64,000 nt of DNA from Dromiciops gliroides (Eukaryota; Chordata; Mammalia; Microbiotheria; Microbiotheriidae): assembly GCF_019393635.1 (NCBI RefSeq), contig NC_057861.1:59628532-59692531 (forward strand), written 5' to 3'. Each line of letters begins with the position of its first letter. Within the stretch, counting starts at the first letter, position 1. This document shows, piece by piece, positions 10,140 to 20,480 of this stretch. The notes beneath the pieces were generated by a model. It saw only the letters and a program-made list of their open reading frames with translations. It did not search any database and was not told where the DNA came from. The position numbers and the translations under genes are program-made.

Positions 10140-10318
10140 ACTAAAGCATATTGGGCAATTGTCCTGCAATTTATGTGCCTGAAGGATTATCTGGGGGCAT
10201 TGAGAGATTTGGTGGTTTTGAATGGGTCACCCAACTGTTATGTGTCAGAGAGGCAGGACTTGTACCCAGGTCTTCCTGACTCCAAAGCCAGATCTCTACT
10301 CACTATGACAGACTGCTT
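10140..10318 (-). mobile_element. MIR-type SINE remnant
   Basis: Weak match to the reverse MIR pattern (gtcacccaactgttatgtgtcagaggcaggacttg...cttcctgactcc). Old. Confidence 0.45.
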
Positions 10319-10319
10319 A

Positions 10320-10480
10320 GAACTTCAGATCTGGAAAGGATCTTAGACCATAGAACATAATATGGGAGACCTATAGACTTTAGAACATAGAACACAGATG
10401 ATTAGAACTGAGAGAAATATTAAAATCCAGAATGGCTGAGCTGGAGAAAACCATAAGAGATTAGAGAGATCAGGGATTTT
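10320..10480 (+). repeat. Degenerate tagaacat repeat units
   Basis: Several imperfect units (cttagaccatagaacataat, tttagaacatagaacacag, ttagaactgagagaaat), related to the array at 11316-11805. Confidence 0.45.
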
Positions 10481-10637
10481 TCACCCTTTTGGTGTCATAG
10501 ACTCCTCTGACAGACAGAACATTTTCTCTGAATAATGTTTGTAGTTTATATTCTGGTAGTCAGGGCTGGGACCTATGATCCTTGGTTATTAGCTCTCAGA
10601 GTCCCAGTGACTGGAGTTCAAGCCTGAGCTCCTCAGC

Positions 10638-10833
10638 CTAATTGGTGCACTCTTGGCAGCAATCAGCAATTAGCAATTAGCGAGAAGGGGTGCAGACTCA
10701 GCTCTATCTGTTCCTTGAAGCTTCTCTAGGGGGCATGTGTGTTTCCAAAAGCTGGGAATTGTGACCTGAGGGAGCTGGGACCTCCGTGGCCTGGGGAAAG
10801 CAGCAGGTCTAAAGAAAAGGAGAGGTATAAATA
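10638..10833 (+). promoter_or_regulatory. Candidate olfactory receptor promoter
   Basis: CTAATTG at 10638-10644 and its reverse complement CAATTAG at 10667-10673 and 10674-10680 are Lhx2-type homeodomain cores. TATAAATA follows at 10826-10833. Homeodomain motif clusters near a TATA box are known for olfactory receptor promoters. Assignment to the receptor at 14211 is inference. I see no perfect O/E (EBF) site. Confidence 0.4.
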
Positions 10834-10857
10834 TCCTGATCTCTTCCCACTTTGGCT

Positions 10858-11018
10858 TTATCTACAGATCACTAGTGGACAAACTGGCCAGTCTTCTCTC
10901 TTTAGTCTGTAGCCAGGCTTGAACTTACTACCCTCATATCCCTTGCTTCAGGGGAAGCACCACCAAGTTGGGTAGCTATAAGTAGTCACTCAGGTCCTGG
11001 ACGCTCATTGCCCCTCAG
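10858..11018 (+). other. Candidate 5' noncoding exon of the OR locus
   Basis: Starts about 25-30 bases after the TATA box and ends at CCCCTCAG|GTGAGCC, a strong splice-donor match at 11018/11019. The matching acceptor could be ttggcatAG at 14204-14205, giving a 3.2-kb intron and a second exon that opens five bases before the ATG. One noncoding exon upstream of a single coding exon is the usual olfactory receptor structure. No transcript evidence is available here. Confidence 0.35.
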
Positions 11019-11315
11019 GTGAGCCATTTTCTTCTCCCCATACTCCAAGGAGAAGGGAATTGTCCTTCTCTACTTGATGCCGATAATCAGAACACTTTCC
11101 AGATCCACTGCAGGTGGGAAGAGAAGCATGGGCCTAGGTAGTCTGCAAATGACATAGTTGCTAGATCCAGGGAAGAGAAGGCAGGTAGGAGAGAGGAGGC
11201 AGTTTATGCCAGGCCCGGAGGTTTTAGCTGCAAAAAGATGGAGGCATCCTCTGACCTGGTCAGGACTCATCAGGATAGTTGTGGCCATTTCTGGCCACCA
11301 CTAAGAGTGATAGAA

Positions 11316-11805
11316 TTATGGCATGTAAGCACTGGGAGAGACCTTAGAAAGTGGAAGGAATATGAGGGACAGGAAGGAACTTGGAGTACAAGAAGTCAGA
11401 GCTGGGAGTGCCTTTGGAACACAGGTTGTCAGAGTTGGGAAGGTACTTAGAACACAGAATGTCAGACCTGAGAGGGCTCTTAGAATATAGGATATCTGAG
11501 CTGGGAGGGCCCTTAGAATACAGGATGTCAGATCTGGGAGTGCCATTAGAATACAGAAGGTCATGGGGCGGCTAGGTGGCACAGTGGATAGAGCACTGGC
11601 CTTGGAGTCAGGAGTACCTGAGTTCAAATCTGGCCTCAGACACTTAACACTTACTAGCTGTGTGACCCTGGGCAAGTCACTTAACCCCAATTGCCTCACT
11701 AAAAAAAAAAAAAAGAATACAGAAGGTCAGAGATTGGGAGGGTCTTTAGAAAAGAAAGTGTCAGAGGTGGGAGGGTCCCTAGAAAAGTGAATAGCAGGGC
11801 TGGGA
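11316..11805 (+). repeat. ~36-bp degenerate minisatellite
   Basis: About ten imperfect units of the form cttagaatacaggatgtcagagctgggagggc, split by a SINE. The spurious frame at 11381-11575 reads as a repeated LEYRMSDLGGP-like peptide. Possibly expanded from a CR1/L3-type sequence (agctgggagggaccttag). Confidence 0.8.
11564..11713 (+). mobile_element. CORE-SINE (WSINE1-type)
   Basis: Complete: ggggcggctaggtggcacag head with pol III B-box-like GAGTTCAAATC, CORE, then CCTCACTAAAA plus poly(A). The 16-bp TSD agaatacagaaggtca is at 11548-11563 and 11714-11729. Confidence 0.95.
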
Positions 11806-12164
11806 AGGACCTTCTACAGAGCGATCCCTAAAGAAGCATATTGGCCAGCTGGAACACTTTGGGAGGAAGGCAATTGGTGTGACTCAGACACAGCAGAGGA
11901 AAGGAAGAAGGCACCAAGGGGAGGAAGTCAGGGAGGAAGATAACCTGACTGGGGATGTGTGTGTGTGGTTTACAATTCCAAATGTGGGAAAGAGGTGAAA
12001 GCAAACATTGTAAGAATAAAAATCAGTGTAAACAAGGTGTGGAGACATGTGACAGGAAGGACAAAGAGCTGGCAGGATCCTGTGATAGAACAGCCATGAA
12101 AGGAAGGAACTAGTGTTTGGGGTGAGGCTGAGATGGAACATGTCGCCTTGGAGGAGAAGGCTGG
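11806..12164. other. No recognised feature
   Basis: Purine-rich sequence with a short (TG)n at 11954-11970. The minus-strand 133-codon ORF at 11884-12285 resembles no family and overlaps a MIR. Confidence 0.5.
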
Positions 12165-12355
12165 GAGTCAGTGAGTTACAGTGAAAAAAGCTCTCAATCT
12201 GGAGGCTGAGAAACCGGTTCAGGTCCTTGCTACTAGTGGGAATTTGGACAAACTCTTTTCTCTTTTTGGGCCTCAGTTTCCTCATTTGTAAAACGAGAGG
12301 CTTAGACTAGACAGCTTCTGAGATCCTTTCCATGTCATTGCCTATGACCTTCTGA
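12165..12355 (+). mobile_element. MIR/THER1-type SINE
   Basis: Pattern gggcctcagtttcctcatttgtaaaacgagag followed by the 3' part. Old. Confidence 0.65.
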
Positions 12356-12740
12356 GCAGTATCTGTAAAGGAAGGGGCCTCCCATTCTCCAGTGGTCGGA
12401 GCTCTAGTGGAGGAGGTCAGCAGAGAAGGGTCAGAGGGAAGGACATCCCTGTTTCCTGGGGCAGCTGGGGCAGGTGATGTGAGATATAGACCTGCCCAAC
12501 TCTCTCAGGAACCAGGGCAGCTGGGGTGGGTTATGGAGGACACCAGAGGAGGAAAAGTTTGAGTGATGCCCTGGGACCTGTTGAACCTGAGAAATGCTAG
12601 AAGGGGACACATGCTTTGTCACTTCATTCCTGTGCTGGAAAGTCACCTTGGGACCAAATTTAATAAAAATGAGATTCAGTATAAACTGTGTTTTGTATAT
12701 ACAAGATCAAGGAAACTAATTGATAATTAAGACTAAAAGT

Positions 12741-12935
12741 GGGCAGCTAGTTGGTACAGTGGATAAAGCACCGGCCCTGGATTCAGGAGGACCTGAATTC
12801 AAATTTGGCCTCAGACACTTGACACTTACTAGCTGTAACCAAGAAAGTTATAGCAATCTCAGCTTACTTGGCAGCTTTTAGAATGACCCTGGGCAAGTCA
12901 CTTAACCCTCATTGCCCCGTGCAAGAAAAAAAAAA
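12741..12935 (+). mobile_element. CORE-SINE carrying a 51-bp templated insertion
   Basis: Plus-strand SINE with TSD gactaaaagtggg (12731-12743) / gactgaaagtggg (12936-12948). In the CORE, where other copies read ctagctgtgtgaccctggg, this copy has 51 foreign bases (12836-12886). These are identical to unique sequence at 12996-13046 just downstream. Confidence 0.92.
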
Positions 12936-12995
12936 GACTGAAAGTGGGTGTTATTGTACACCACATATGTAGTATAAAGCAACTATGTGGTATAG

Positions 12996-13046
12996 TAACC
13001 AAGAAAGTTATAGCAATCTCAGCTTACTTGGCAGCTTTTAGAATGA
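12996..13046 (+). repeat. Source copy of the 51-bp duplicated segment
   Basis: Identical over 51 bases (52 with the next C) to 12836-12886. It is a direct repeat with a 160-bp offset. Confidence 0.95.
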
Positions 13047-13067
13047 CTTAGAGATCACTGAAAAAAG

Positions 13068-13370
13068 ATCATAAATTCTGAACTGGAAGGGACCTTGAAT
13101 GTCATCTAGTCAAATGCTATCATTTTACAGATGTGGAAATGGAGGCCCAGACAAATGAAGTGATCTGCCTTAAGTAAAGGTAAAGTCCTATATGTTGATT
13201 CAAAAAATCAATTGCAGAATTTGAATATTTCAGATTTGAATCCTGTCTCTGTCACTTACTAACTGTGTGACTATAGATAAATCAATTAATTTCTCTGATC
13301 TTCAGTTTCCTCTTCTATAAAATGATAGACTTTGACTCAAAATCTTCTAAGATCTCTTTCAGTTCTAAAG
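13068..13370 (+). mobile_element. CR1/L3 fragment plus MIR fragment
   Basis: 13068-13180 reads tctgaactggaagggaccttgaatgtcatctagtc..., a CR1/L3-like end. 13210-13370 is a plus-strand MIR (tcacttactaactgtgtgac...tcagtttcctcttctataaaatg). Confidence 0.6.
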
Positions 13371-13604
13371 GAAGAACAACTAGAAATTAAACAAAGTTGG
13401 GGTTTTAGTGTATTATAAGCTCAGTGGAGATAACAATGTGACATGGAGGCTAAAAAAATCCACCTGAAGTTCTTAGGCTGTTTTAAGAGACATAGAGATC
13501 AGAAATCATACAATTACAACTACAGTGGGCTTTAGAGGTCATCCAGTCCAATCTCCTGATTTATTTATTTATTTTTAATTTAAAAAAAAATTTTTTTTTG
13601 GGGG

Positions 13605-13751
13605 GGGCAGCTAGGTGGCATAGTAGATAGAGCACCGGCCCTGGATTCAGGAGGACCTGAGTTCATATCTGGCCTCAGACACTTGACACTTAATAGCTGT
13701 GTGACCCTGGGAAAATCATTTAACCCCAATTGCCTCACCAAAAAAAAAAAA
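13605..13751 (+). mobile_element. CORE-SINE, left partner of inverted pair
   Basis: Plus orientation from gggcagctaggtggcat to poly(A) at 13738-13751. It abuts a minus-strand copy tail to tail. Confidence 0.93.
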
Positions 13752-13892
13752 TTCTTTGTGGGGCAATGAGGGTTAAGTGACTTGCCCAGGGTCACACAGC
13801 TAGTAAGTGTCAAGTGTCTGAGGCCAGATTTGAATTCAAGTCCTCCTGAATCCAGGGCCGGTGCTTTATCCACTGTGCCACCTAGCTGCCCC
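13752..13892 (-). mobile_element. CORE-SINE, right partner of inverted pair
   Basis: Minus orientation, ending cacctagctgcccc at 13892. Together with 13605-13751 it sits inside an old CR1/L3-MIR-like sequence (13505-13560 and 13893-14015). Confidence 0.93.
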
Positions 13893-14210
13893 TAAACCTC
13901 TGATTTTATAGAAGAAGCCTAGAGTGATTAAGTCACAGGTAGTAAGTAACAGAGCCAACATTTGAGCCCAGATCCTTTCCCTCCAGTTCCCTCTACCACT
14001 CTTTATTCAAAACAAGAGGAGACACTTGCCCTGGTCCTTTTCTCTCTGCTCAGGTCAAATTTGATGCATTATGCTCAGACCCAGGTATCAGCAGGCCATT
14101 GACACATCTATAGTATACTGCTGTATGTGGTAGGGGTCCTTGGCAACTTTAAGAGTCTGTGATTCAGTGATAACCTTGTTTTTCTCACATCCTACTTTGG
14201 CATAGCCTCC

Positions 14211-15155
14211 ATGCTGGGGCAAAACCAAACCACAGTGACTGAATTTATCCTCATTGGATTCTCACCATTCCCCCACCTTCAGCTGCTGTTCTTCGTGCTC
14301 TTTCTGCTGATGTATTTGTTCACACTGTTGGGCAACCTTCTCATCATGTTGGCTGTGTGGTGCGAACGGAGTCTCCACAAGCCCATGTATTTCTTCCTGT
14401 GTACTCTTTCCATCTCAGAAATCTCCTACACTTTGGCTATTAACCCCCGCATGCTTGCTGACTTGGTCTCCACTCACCACACCATCTCCTTTTGGGGTTG
14501 TGCCAACCAGATGTTTTTCACCTTTGCTTTTGGTCTCACTCACTGATTCTTGCTCACCATCATGGGCTATGACCGCTATGTGGCCATTTGCCACCCTTTA
14601 CGTTACAATGTGCTCATGAGCTCTTGGGGCTGTGCTTGGCTGGTGGCGTCCTCGTGGCTAAGTGGCATAGTCATGGGGCTAGTGATCACTCTTCCCATTT
14701 TCAACCTGACCTTCTGTGGGCCTAATGAGATCCATCACTTCTTCTGCCAAGTACCCCCCTTGGTGAAGCTAGCCTGTGGAGATGTCTCAGCAGTGGCCAT
14801 AGGGATTGGTCTGGTCTACATCATAGTTCTGCTGGTTTGCTTCCTCCTTATCCTTCTCTCTTATACCTTTATTGCAGCCACCATCTTGAAGATCCCTTCA
14901 GCTGAGGGCCGGCACAAAGCCTTTTACACATGTGCCTCCCATTTCATTGTGGTGGTTATACATTATGGCTTTGCCTCTGTTGTACACCTTAAGTCCAAGG
15001 CTTTAGAAGCTCTGGAAGGAGATACCTTGATGGGCATTTCCTACAGTGCTCTCACCCCCTTCCTCAGCCCCATCATCTTCAGCCTGAAAAACAAGGAACT
15101 AAAGGATGCCCTCAAGAAAGTCCTCTTCAGGAGCCTGTGCCCTTCAAGACTGTAA
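14211..15155 (+). pseudogene. OR10H-like olfactory receptor with one in-frame stop
   Basis: Intronless class II olfactory receptor frame of 314 codons plus stop, the normal family length. It starts MLGQNQTT, with an N-glycosylation site at Asn5. TM1 holds LLGNLLIML, TM2 KPMYFFLCTLSISE, the end of TM3 MGYDRYVAICHPLRY (Asp121-Arg122), TM6 begins KAFYTCASH, and TM7 has SPIIFSLKNKELKDALKK. The closest family I know is OR10H. Codon 112 (14544-14546) is TGA between FGLTH and FLLTIMGYDRY. Related receptors have serine (TCA is one change away) there. I see no frameshift or other lesion, so this is a very recent or segregating pseudogene, or a sequencing error. Read-through would give a full receptor; translation of only 111 codons would stop in TM3. 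Intact receptors signal through Golf in olfactory neurons. Confidence 0.92.
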
Positions 15156-15191
15156 TGGAGAGATTATAAGATGGTCAAGAATTAGAATGTA

Positions 15192-15582
15192 CTTTGTGTG
15201 ATGAGCAACTGTGATAGACTTAGCTCTTCTCAGCAGTCCAATGATTCAAGACAATTCCAAAGAACTCATGATGGAAAATGTTCTCCACATCCAGAAAAAA
15301 AGAATTGTGGATTCTCAATGCAGATTGAACCATCCTGTTTCTGCTTTTGCTTTTGTTTTTTGATGTTTTCTCCTTTTGTTCTGATTCTTCTTTGACAACA
15401 TGACTAATGCAGAAATATGTCTGATGTGATTGTACATATATAACGTATATCATATTGCTTTCTGTCTTGAGGAGGGGGAGGGAAGGGAGAAAAATTTGGA
15501 ACTAAAAATCTTATGAAAATAAATGTTGAAAACTATCTTTACATGTAACTGGAAAATAATAAAATACTTTTATGACTTAAAA
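15192..15582 (+). mobile_element. 5'-truncated LINE-1 directly after the OR gene
   Basis: Plus-strand ORF2 tail and 3' UTR ending aaaataataaaatac. The 15-bp TSD aagaattagaatgta is at 15177-15191 and 15583-15597. It begins 36 bases after the receptor stop and supplies an AATAAA near 15557. Confidence 0.93.
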
Positions 15583-15799
15583 AAGAATTAGAATGTATTT
15601 GATTTTTGATTCAAGTCTTGTGACACTTCCTAGATGCATAGATGAATGAATGGATTAATGAATGAAAATCCATTTTAAGCACATACTATATACTCTCTTT
15701 TGGATCTGTACCCTTCTCTTTTCTGACTAGTGGGAGAGAACTACTGGTTTTCCCTGGTGCAAGTTCTGATCACTTCATGCCTAGAGTATTGCTATAGCC

Positions 15800-16260
15800 A
15801 TTACTTGATCTCACTGCCTCAAGTCTCTCCCTGCCACGGTCCATTTTCCATTTATTTGTCAAGGCAATTCTTCTAAAGCAGCGTTCTGTTCATGTCACCT
15901 TCCCCCCTCCCCCCTTCCCCAACCTATACTTTAAAAACTCTAGAGGCTTCTTCTCACCTCCAAGATTAAATTCAAAATCTTGTTGGGCCTTCAAAATCTT
16001 TTCACACTTTAGCCTCTTTCTACCTTTCCTGACTTCTTACAATCTCCTGTGCACTCTTTTATCTAGTGATGCTGACCTCCTTGCTACTCCTTGAACAAGA
16101 CACACCATTTCTCGCCTTTGGTCATTTTTACTAGCTATTTCCAATTGCCTAGAATGCTTCTTCTCTGCTTCCTAGCTTCTTTCAATTACTAGCTAAAATC
16201 CTACCTTCTACAGAAAGTCTTTACCAATCCTCCTTAATTCTAGTGCTTTCCTGCATATAA
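15800..16260 (+). mobile_element. L2 LINE 3' region
   Basis: Matches the L2 ORF2 tail pattern: ...ccttcaaaatcttttcacactttagcctctttctacc...ccaattgcctagaatgcttcttc.... Continues at 16530. Confidence 0.7.
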
Positions 16261-16276
16261 CTTGTTTGTGCATTTG

Positions 16277-16522
16277 TTTTTCAGTTGTTTCAGTCATGTC
16301 TAACTCTTTGTGACTCCATTTGGGTTTTTCTTGGCAGATAACGGAGTGGTTTGTCATTTCCTTCTCTAGCTTATTTTACCGATGAGGAAACTGAGGTAAA
16401 CCGCTAAAGTGACTTGCTCAGGGTCACACCGCTGTTAAGTACATGAAGACAGATTTGAACCCAGGAAGAGAAGTCTTCCTTATTCTTGGCCTGACGCTAT
16501 TCACTGTGCTACCTAGCTGCCC
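16277..16522 (-). mobile_element. MAR1 SINE
   Basis: Minus orientation: cagtcatgtctaactctttgtgactcc...ttttcttggcagataacggagtgg...gctacctagctgccc. Inserted in the L2 copy. Confidence 0.85.
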
Positions 16523-16529
16523 CTATGTT

Positions 16530-16765
16530 TGCAACAGTCTTTTTGTATATCAAATGAGATATTATTTGTAAAGTGCTTAGCACAGTGCTTGGAACATAGA
16601 TGCTACATAAACTCTTATTCTCTTCCCCCTTTTGTCTCCCTCATTTAACTATGAGCTCCTTAAGAAAAAGAACTATACTTTCCTTTCTTTGTATCCCTAG
16701 CACTTAGTACAGTGACTCGCACATAGTAGGTGCTCAATAAATATTTATTGACTGAGTTCATATAA
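16530..16765 (+). mobile_element. L2 LINE 3' end
   Basis: Ends tagcacttagtacagtgactcgcacatagtaggtgctcaataaatatttattgactg, the typical L2 3' terminus. Confidence 0.8.
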
Positions 16766-16849
16766 TTCAGCTCTTCATACACAGATGCCAGCTTATGTCA
16801 TCCAGACAGCTTTTTACTTTAGAAATGTAAATCCTGGAGTCAAATTCTT

Positions 16850-17589
16850 TTTTTTTTCCCTTCTTCACTCATTTATTTATTTATTTAAATTGTTTTTCTA
16901 ATTTCATGTAAAGATTTTTTTTTTGAGTTCCAGATTTTTCTCCCTCCCTTCCTGTCTCTCCCCCATCCTGAGAACAGCAAGTAATTTGATATAGGTTATA
17001 CATTACAATCATGTTAAACATATTTCCACATTAGTCATGTTGTAAGAGAAGAATCAGAACTAAAGGGGATAAAACTCAAGAAAGAATAAACAAGAACAAT
17101 AACAAAAAAGTAACAACAAAAGTGAAAATGTTTGCTTCAATTTGCATTCAGACTCCAGTTCTTTTTCTGAATGTTGAGAGCATTTTCCACCATAAGTCTT
17201 TTGGCATTGTCTTGGATAATTGCATTGCTGAGAAGTCACAGTTGATCATCCACATTGTTGTTGATACTGTGTACAATATTCTCTTGGTTCTGCTCATTTC
17301 ACTCAGCATCATTTCATGTAAGTCTTTCCAGGTTTTTCTGAAATCCATCTGCTTATCATTTCTTACAGCACAATAGTATTCCATTGCATTCATATACCAC
17401 AACTTGTTTAGCCATTCCCCAACTGATGGGCATCCCCTTGATTTTCAATTCTTTGCTACCACAGAAAGAGCAGCTATAAATATACATGTGGGTCCTTTCC
17501 CCTTTTTCATGATCTCTTTGGGATATAGACCTAGTAGTGGTATTGCTGGGTCAAAGGGTAAACACAGTTTTATAGCCTTTTGGCCATAG
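16850..17589 (-). mobile_element. 5'-truncated LINE-1
   Basis: T-rich left end, 3' UTR and ORF2 C-terminus (frame at 17148-17402 contains MEYYCAVRNDKQ). The 17-bp TSD cctggagtcaaattctt is at 16833-16849 and 17590-17606. Confidence 0.94.
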
Positions 17590-17606
17590 CCTGGAGTCAA
17601 ATTCTT

Positions 17607-18183
17607 ATGCAAATCCTGGATTCACATTCCATTGATCCATGAGTAAACAAAATAAACTGGATCTGGTACCCAGACACACGGAGGTTTTGGTTTATTCATT
17701 ATGCCACTATGTAAGAATCTTGTTACTGTACTTATGTTTCATGCATCATTAAAACTTAACATTTTCCCTGCTATCTTGTGAGCTATGAAACTTGTTGACA
17801 CAGAGCTATCAAATAATTAAAAGAAGCAGAAAGTTATGTATGAACAACACATTGTCTTAAAGAGCTTATTGTTAAGTGTTTCAGGATATAAAATTTTCTG
17901 TTGCCCAGTCACACAGGCATTTGTCACCATTTTCACAGCATCTACATCTAGTTCTAAGATCAAAAATCTCCCCTTGAAATATGTTAAGTACTTAGAGGAA
18001 GAGCCTGTTTCCATCTGTGGTTTAGGAACTTTTCATTCAATATCCTGAATATAGTTTTCCTAGAAACATTTGTCCCTTTGTGCTAAACATGTTTTCTCAG
18101 CTGAAAGTAAATGAGCATGTAATATTGGTCATAGAACTAGGGATTCTTTCTCTGGCTCTCACTGATCTCTAATAATGTATAGT
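17607..18183. other. No recognised feature
   Basis: Unique-looking A+T-rich sequence without a convincing ORF or repeat. Confidence 0.5.
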
Positions 18184-18314
18184 TTTTGTTTGTTTGTTTT
18201 TGTGGGGCAATGAACCCACACAGCTAGTGTCAAGGGTCTGAGGCAGGATTTGAATTCAGGTTCTCCTGAATCCAGTGCCAGTGCTTTATCCACTGCACCA
18301 CCTAGCTGTCTCCC
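18184..18314 (-). mobile_element. CORE-SINE with internal deletion
   Basis: Minus orientation. About 20 bases are missing between gggcaatga and cacacagctag. Confidence 0.88.
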
Positions 18315-19279
18315 CAATAATATTTTAATGGAGTTGCTTTATGGCAGTGATCATACTCCTCATTAAAGTATATTGGGATTCATGGTATCCATGTTGTGCT
18401 TCTTTTGATCATTTGTCTTCTCTGCTACAGCCATTTAAAATCTGCTCTTTATATTACAGGTTAAATAAATCTATGTATTTGTTTATCATTCTCCAGTGTA
18501 AAAAAAAAAAGGTAAATAGAAGTTTGAAGGAGTAAAATGCAAAAATTGGACTTGTGACTTGGTAGATAGCAAATTGATCTCAAGGTCATCGTTCCTTCTG
18601 ATTTTTAAAAATTGTGCACAGATGATTATGTTGTAAAACAGCAAATAAACAGTGAAGACCAAGTATTTCTACACAGAATTGTTGTAGTATGGCAATAAAA
18701 AATTCAGTGGAGCTAATTAGACATACATTGTTTTTGTGTTGAATGGTAGTTTGGCATAAGTGGCAAACAAAATAGGAGAGCTCTTGAAAATTGTTCACAA
18801 TTTTACCTAGGACCAACCTTGATAACTTGGTAGCTATTCTGATTTCAAGGGCCTAAGCTTAACTTCCCAGCACTTGGGTTAAATCCCAGATGGTCTTGGA
18901 GCACTAGAAAAATCATAGGAACTAGAATTGTGGGAACATTCCCATGGAGCTGAAGGCAAAGAAGAACTGATGAAAGTTATAAGCTCTGAGGTCTTTCTGA
19001 AGACCACTGAGGTAGGGATGGGGGTGGTTCAAGGAGAATAAGAACCTAGACTGTCCATTTTTTGGACAGGAAGCCCCCTCCTTCTATGGGGTAATTATTC
19101 ACCTCTTTCGTTGAGGAATAGAGATGATCAGATGGGTGGCCAAAGCCTTAGGCTCTGGACAAGAAGGTGATAGTTGAAGGAGAATGAAGAATAGTAACCT
19201 ACTCCTCTCACCAAAGGGCTGAGAACCACTAACGCCCTGCTTTTCCATCCCAGAGCAGGCAGGTGATGTGATTTAAGGA
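18315..19279. other. No recognised feature
   Basis: No repeat or gene recognised. Short ORFs at 18341-18535 (+) and 18586-18816 (-) resemble no family. Confidence 0.5.
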
Positions 19280-19795
19280 TTGATAACTACAAATTTACTG
19301 AGAACTGACTGATTCCCTACTCAGTCCCCCTACCCCGGCAGGTGAATTCCTGGGGCTAACCAGTCTTTGTGAATTCCAGACTCTTGATCAACTTAGGGAC
19401 CTTCCCCCAAGCAAAATGATCCCCCACCTTACTCCGTGCACTTTATGTTATTATGTAAAAGGGTCCACCTACATTAAGTAGTTTCTATTTAGAGTTAAGT
19501 AGAGTCTATACTTAACTCAGGAGCAGTTCTATAGTTTCTTTGGCTAAAGGTTCATTTACATTAAGTAGTTAGTATGGTGACTGTGGAGCAGCCTTTTGGT
19601 TCCCTTTGTTCTGTTACCCCATAAAAACCCTGTCCTCAGTTCCCATCTTTAGGTATTCCTAGCTTCTTGCTTTATGATACCATGAGCTATAGTTCCTTTG
19701 CCCCGATTAAAGACCTTATTTCTCCTATATTGATTGTATTTCCTTAATTTCCAGTTTAACAGGATCAATAAGAAAGTCCCTCCAACAGCGACTGA
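19280..19795 (+). mobile_element. Possible old solo LTR
   Basis: CATAAAAACC near 19620, ATTAAA near 19708 and a pyrimidine-rich end resemble U3-R-U5 order. No clear TG...CA ends or TSD were found. Confidence 0.3.
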
Positions 19796-19879
19796 AGTGA
19801 TACCAGAAATTCTTTTGGTCTGTAAGAAAGTTTTCCTGGAAAAGTGAAGAGGAACTATCATTCATTCCCATCTTAGTGT

Positions 19880-20330
19880 AAATTATGTTAATGGGTGCTT
19901 TCCTAATCCTTTGTTTGGCTTGTAAAGTCCTTCACAACCTGAACTCTTAGTGGGTTTCCAGTCTTCTTGTATTTTACTTTCTTCTTTGTACTCTACTATC
20001 CAGCAATACTGGCCTGATGCTCAATTTCTCAGCTTTGAGCTCTTCCATTGGCTGTCCCCCTTTCCTAAAATGCTCTCCTTCCTCATCTCTACCACCTGCC
20101 TTCCCAGACTTCCTTCAAGACTTAGCTCAAACCCAACCATCTTGTAAGAGGACTTTTATGTACCCCTCCCCCCAAATCCCCCATCCCAGTGCTAGTACCT
20201 TCCCTCCAAGATTATACCCACTTTACTACCTCTCTCTCTCTCCCTCCCTCTCTTTCTGTTTTATATATACATAATTGTTTGAATGTTGTCTAATTAGAAT
20301 GTGAGCTCCTTGAGGGTAGAGACCTATCTA
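19880..20330 (+). mobile_element. L2 LINE 3' region
   Basis: Contains aaagtccttcacaacctgaactc, ...ttccttcaagacttagctcaaa... and ...aatgtgagctccttgagggtagagacc, in L2 order. Confidence 0.7.
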
Positions 20331-20480
20331 ATAAATAAAATAAACATTTATTAAGTACCACCTATGTGCCAGGCACTGTGCTAAGTGCTGAAGATACAAC
20401 TAATAAAAAGAAAGACAATTCCTGCCCTCAAGGATCTTACAATCTAATGGGGGAAGAAAACATACAAAAGGAGGAAAGCA
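20331..20480 (-). mobile_element. L2 LINE 3' end, reverse
   Basis: tttattaagtaccacctatgtgccaggcactgtgc...cctgccctcaaggatcttacaatcta is the reverse complement of the L2 3' terminus. Confidence 0.7.

Noticed and set aside
11316..11699. Many ORFs across the window containing peptides like LVRQLGLSDLPRVTQLVSVKCLRPDLNSG
   Set aside because: This peptide is the translation of the minus-strand CORE-SINE and appears at nearly every copy; its recurrence is due to the repeat, not to a gene family.
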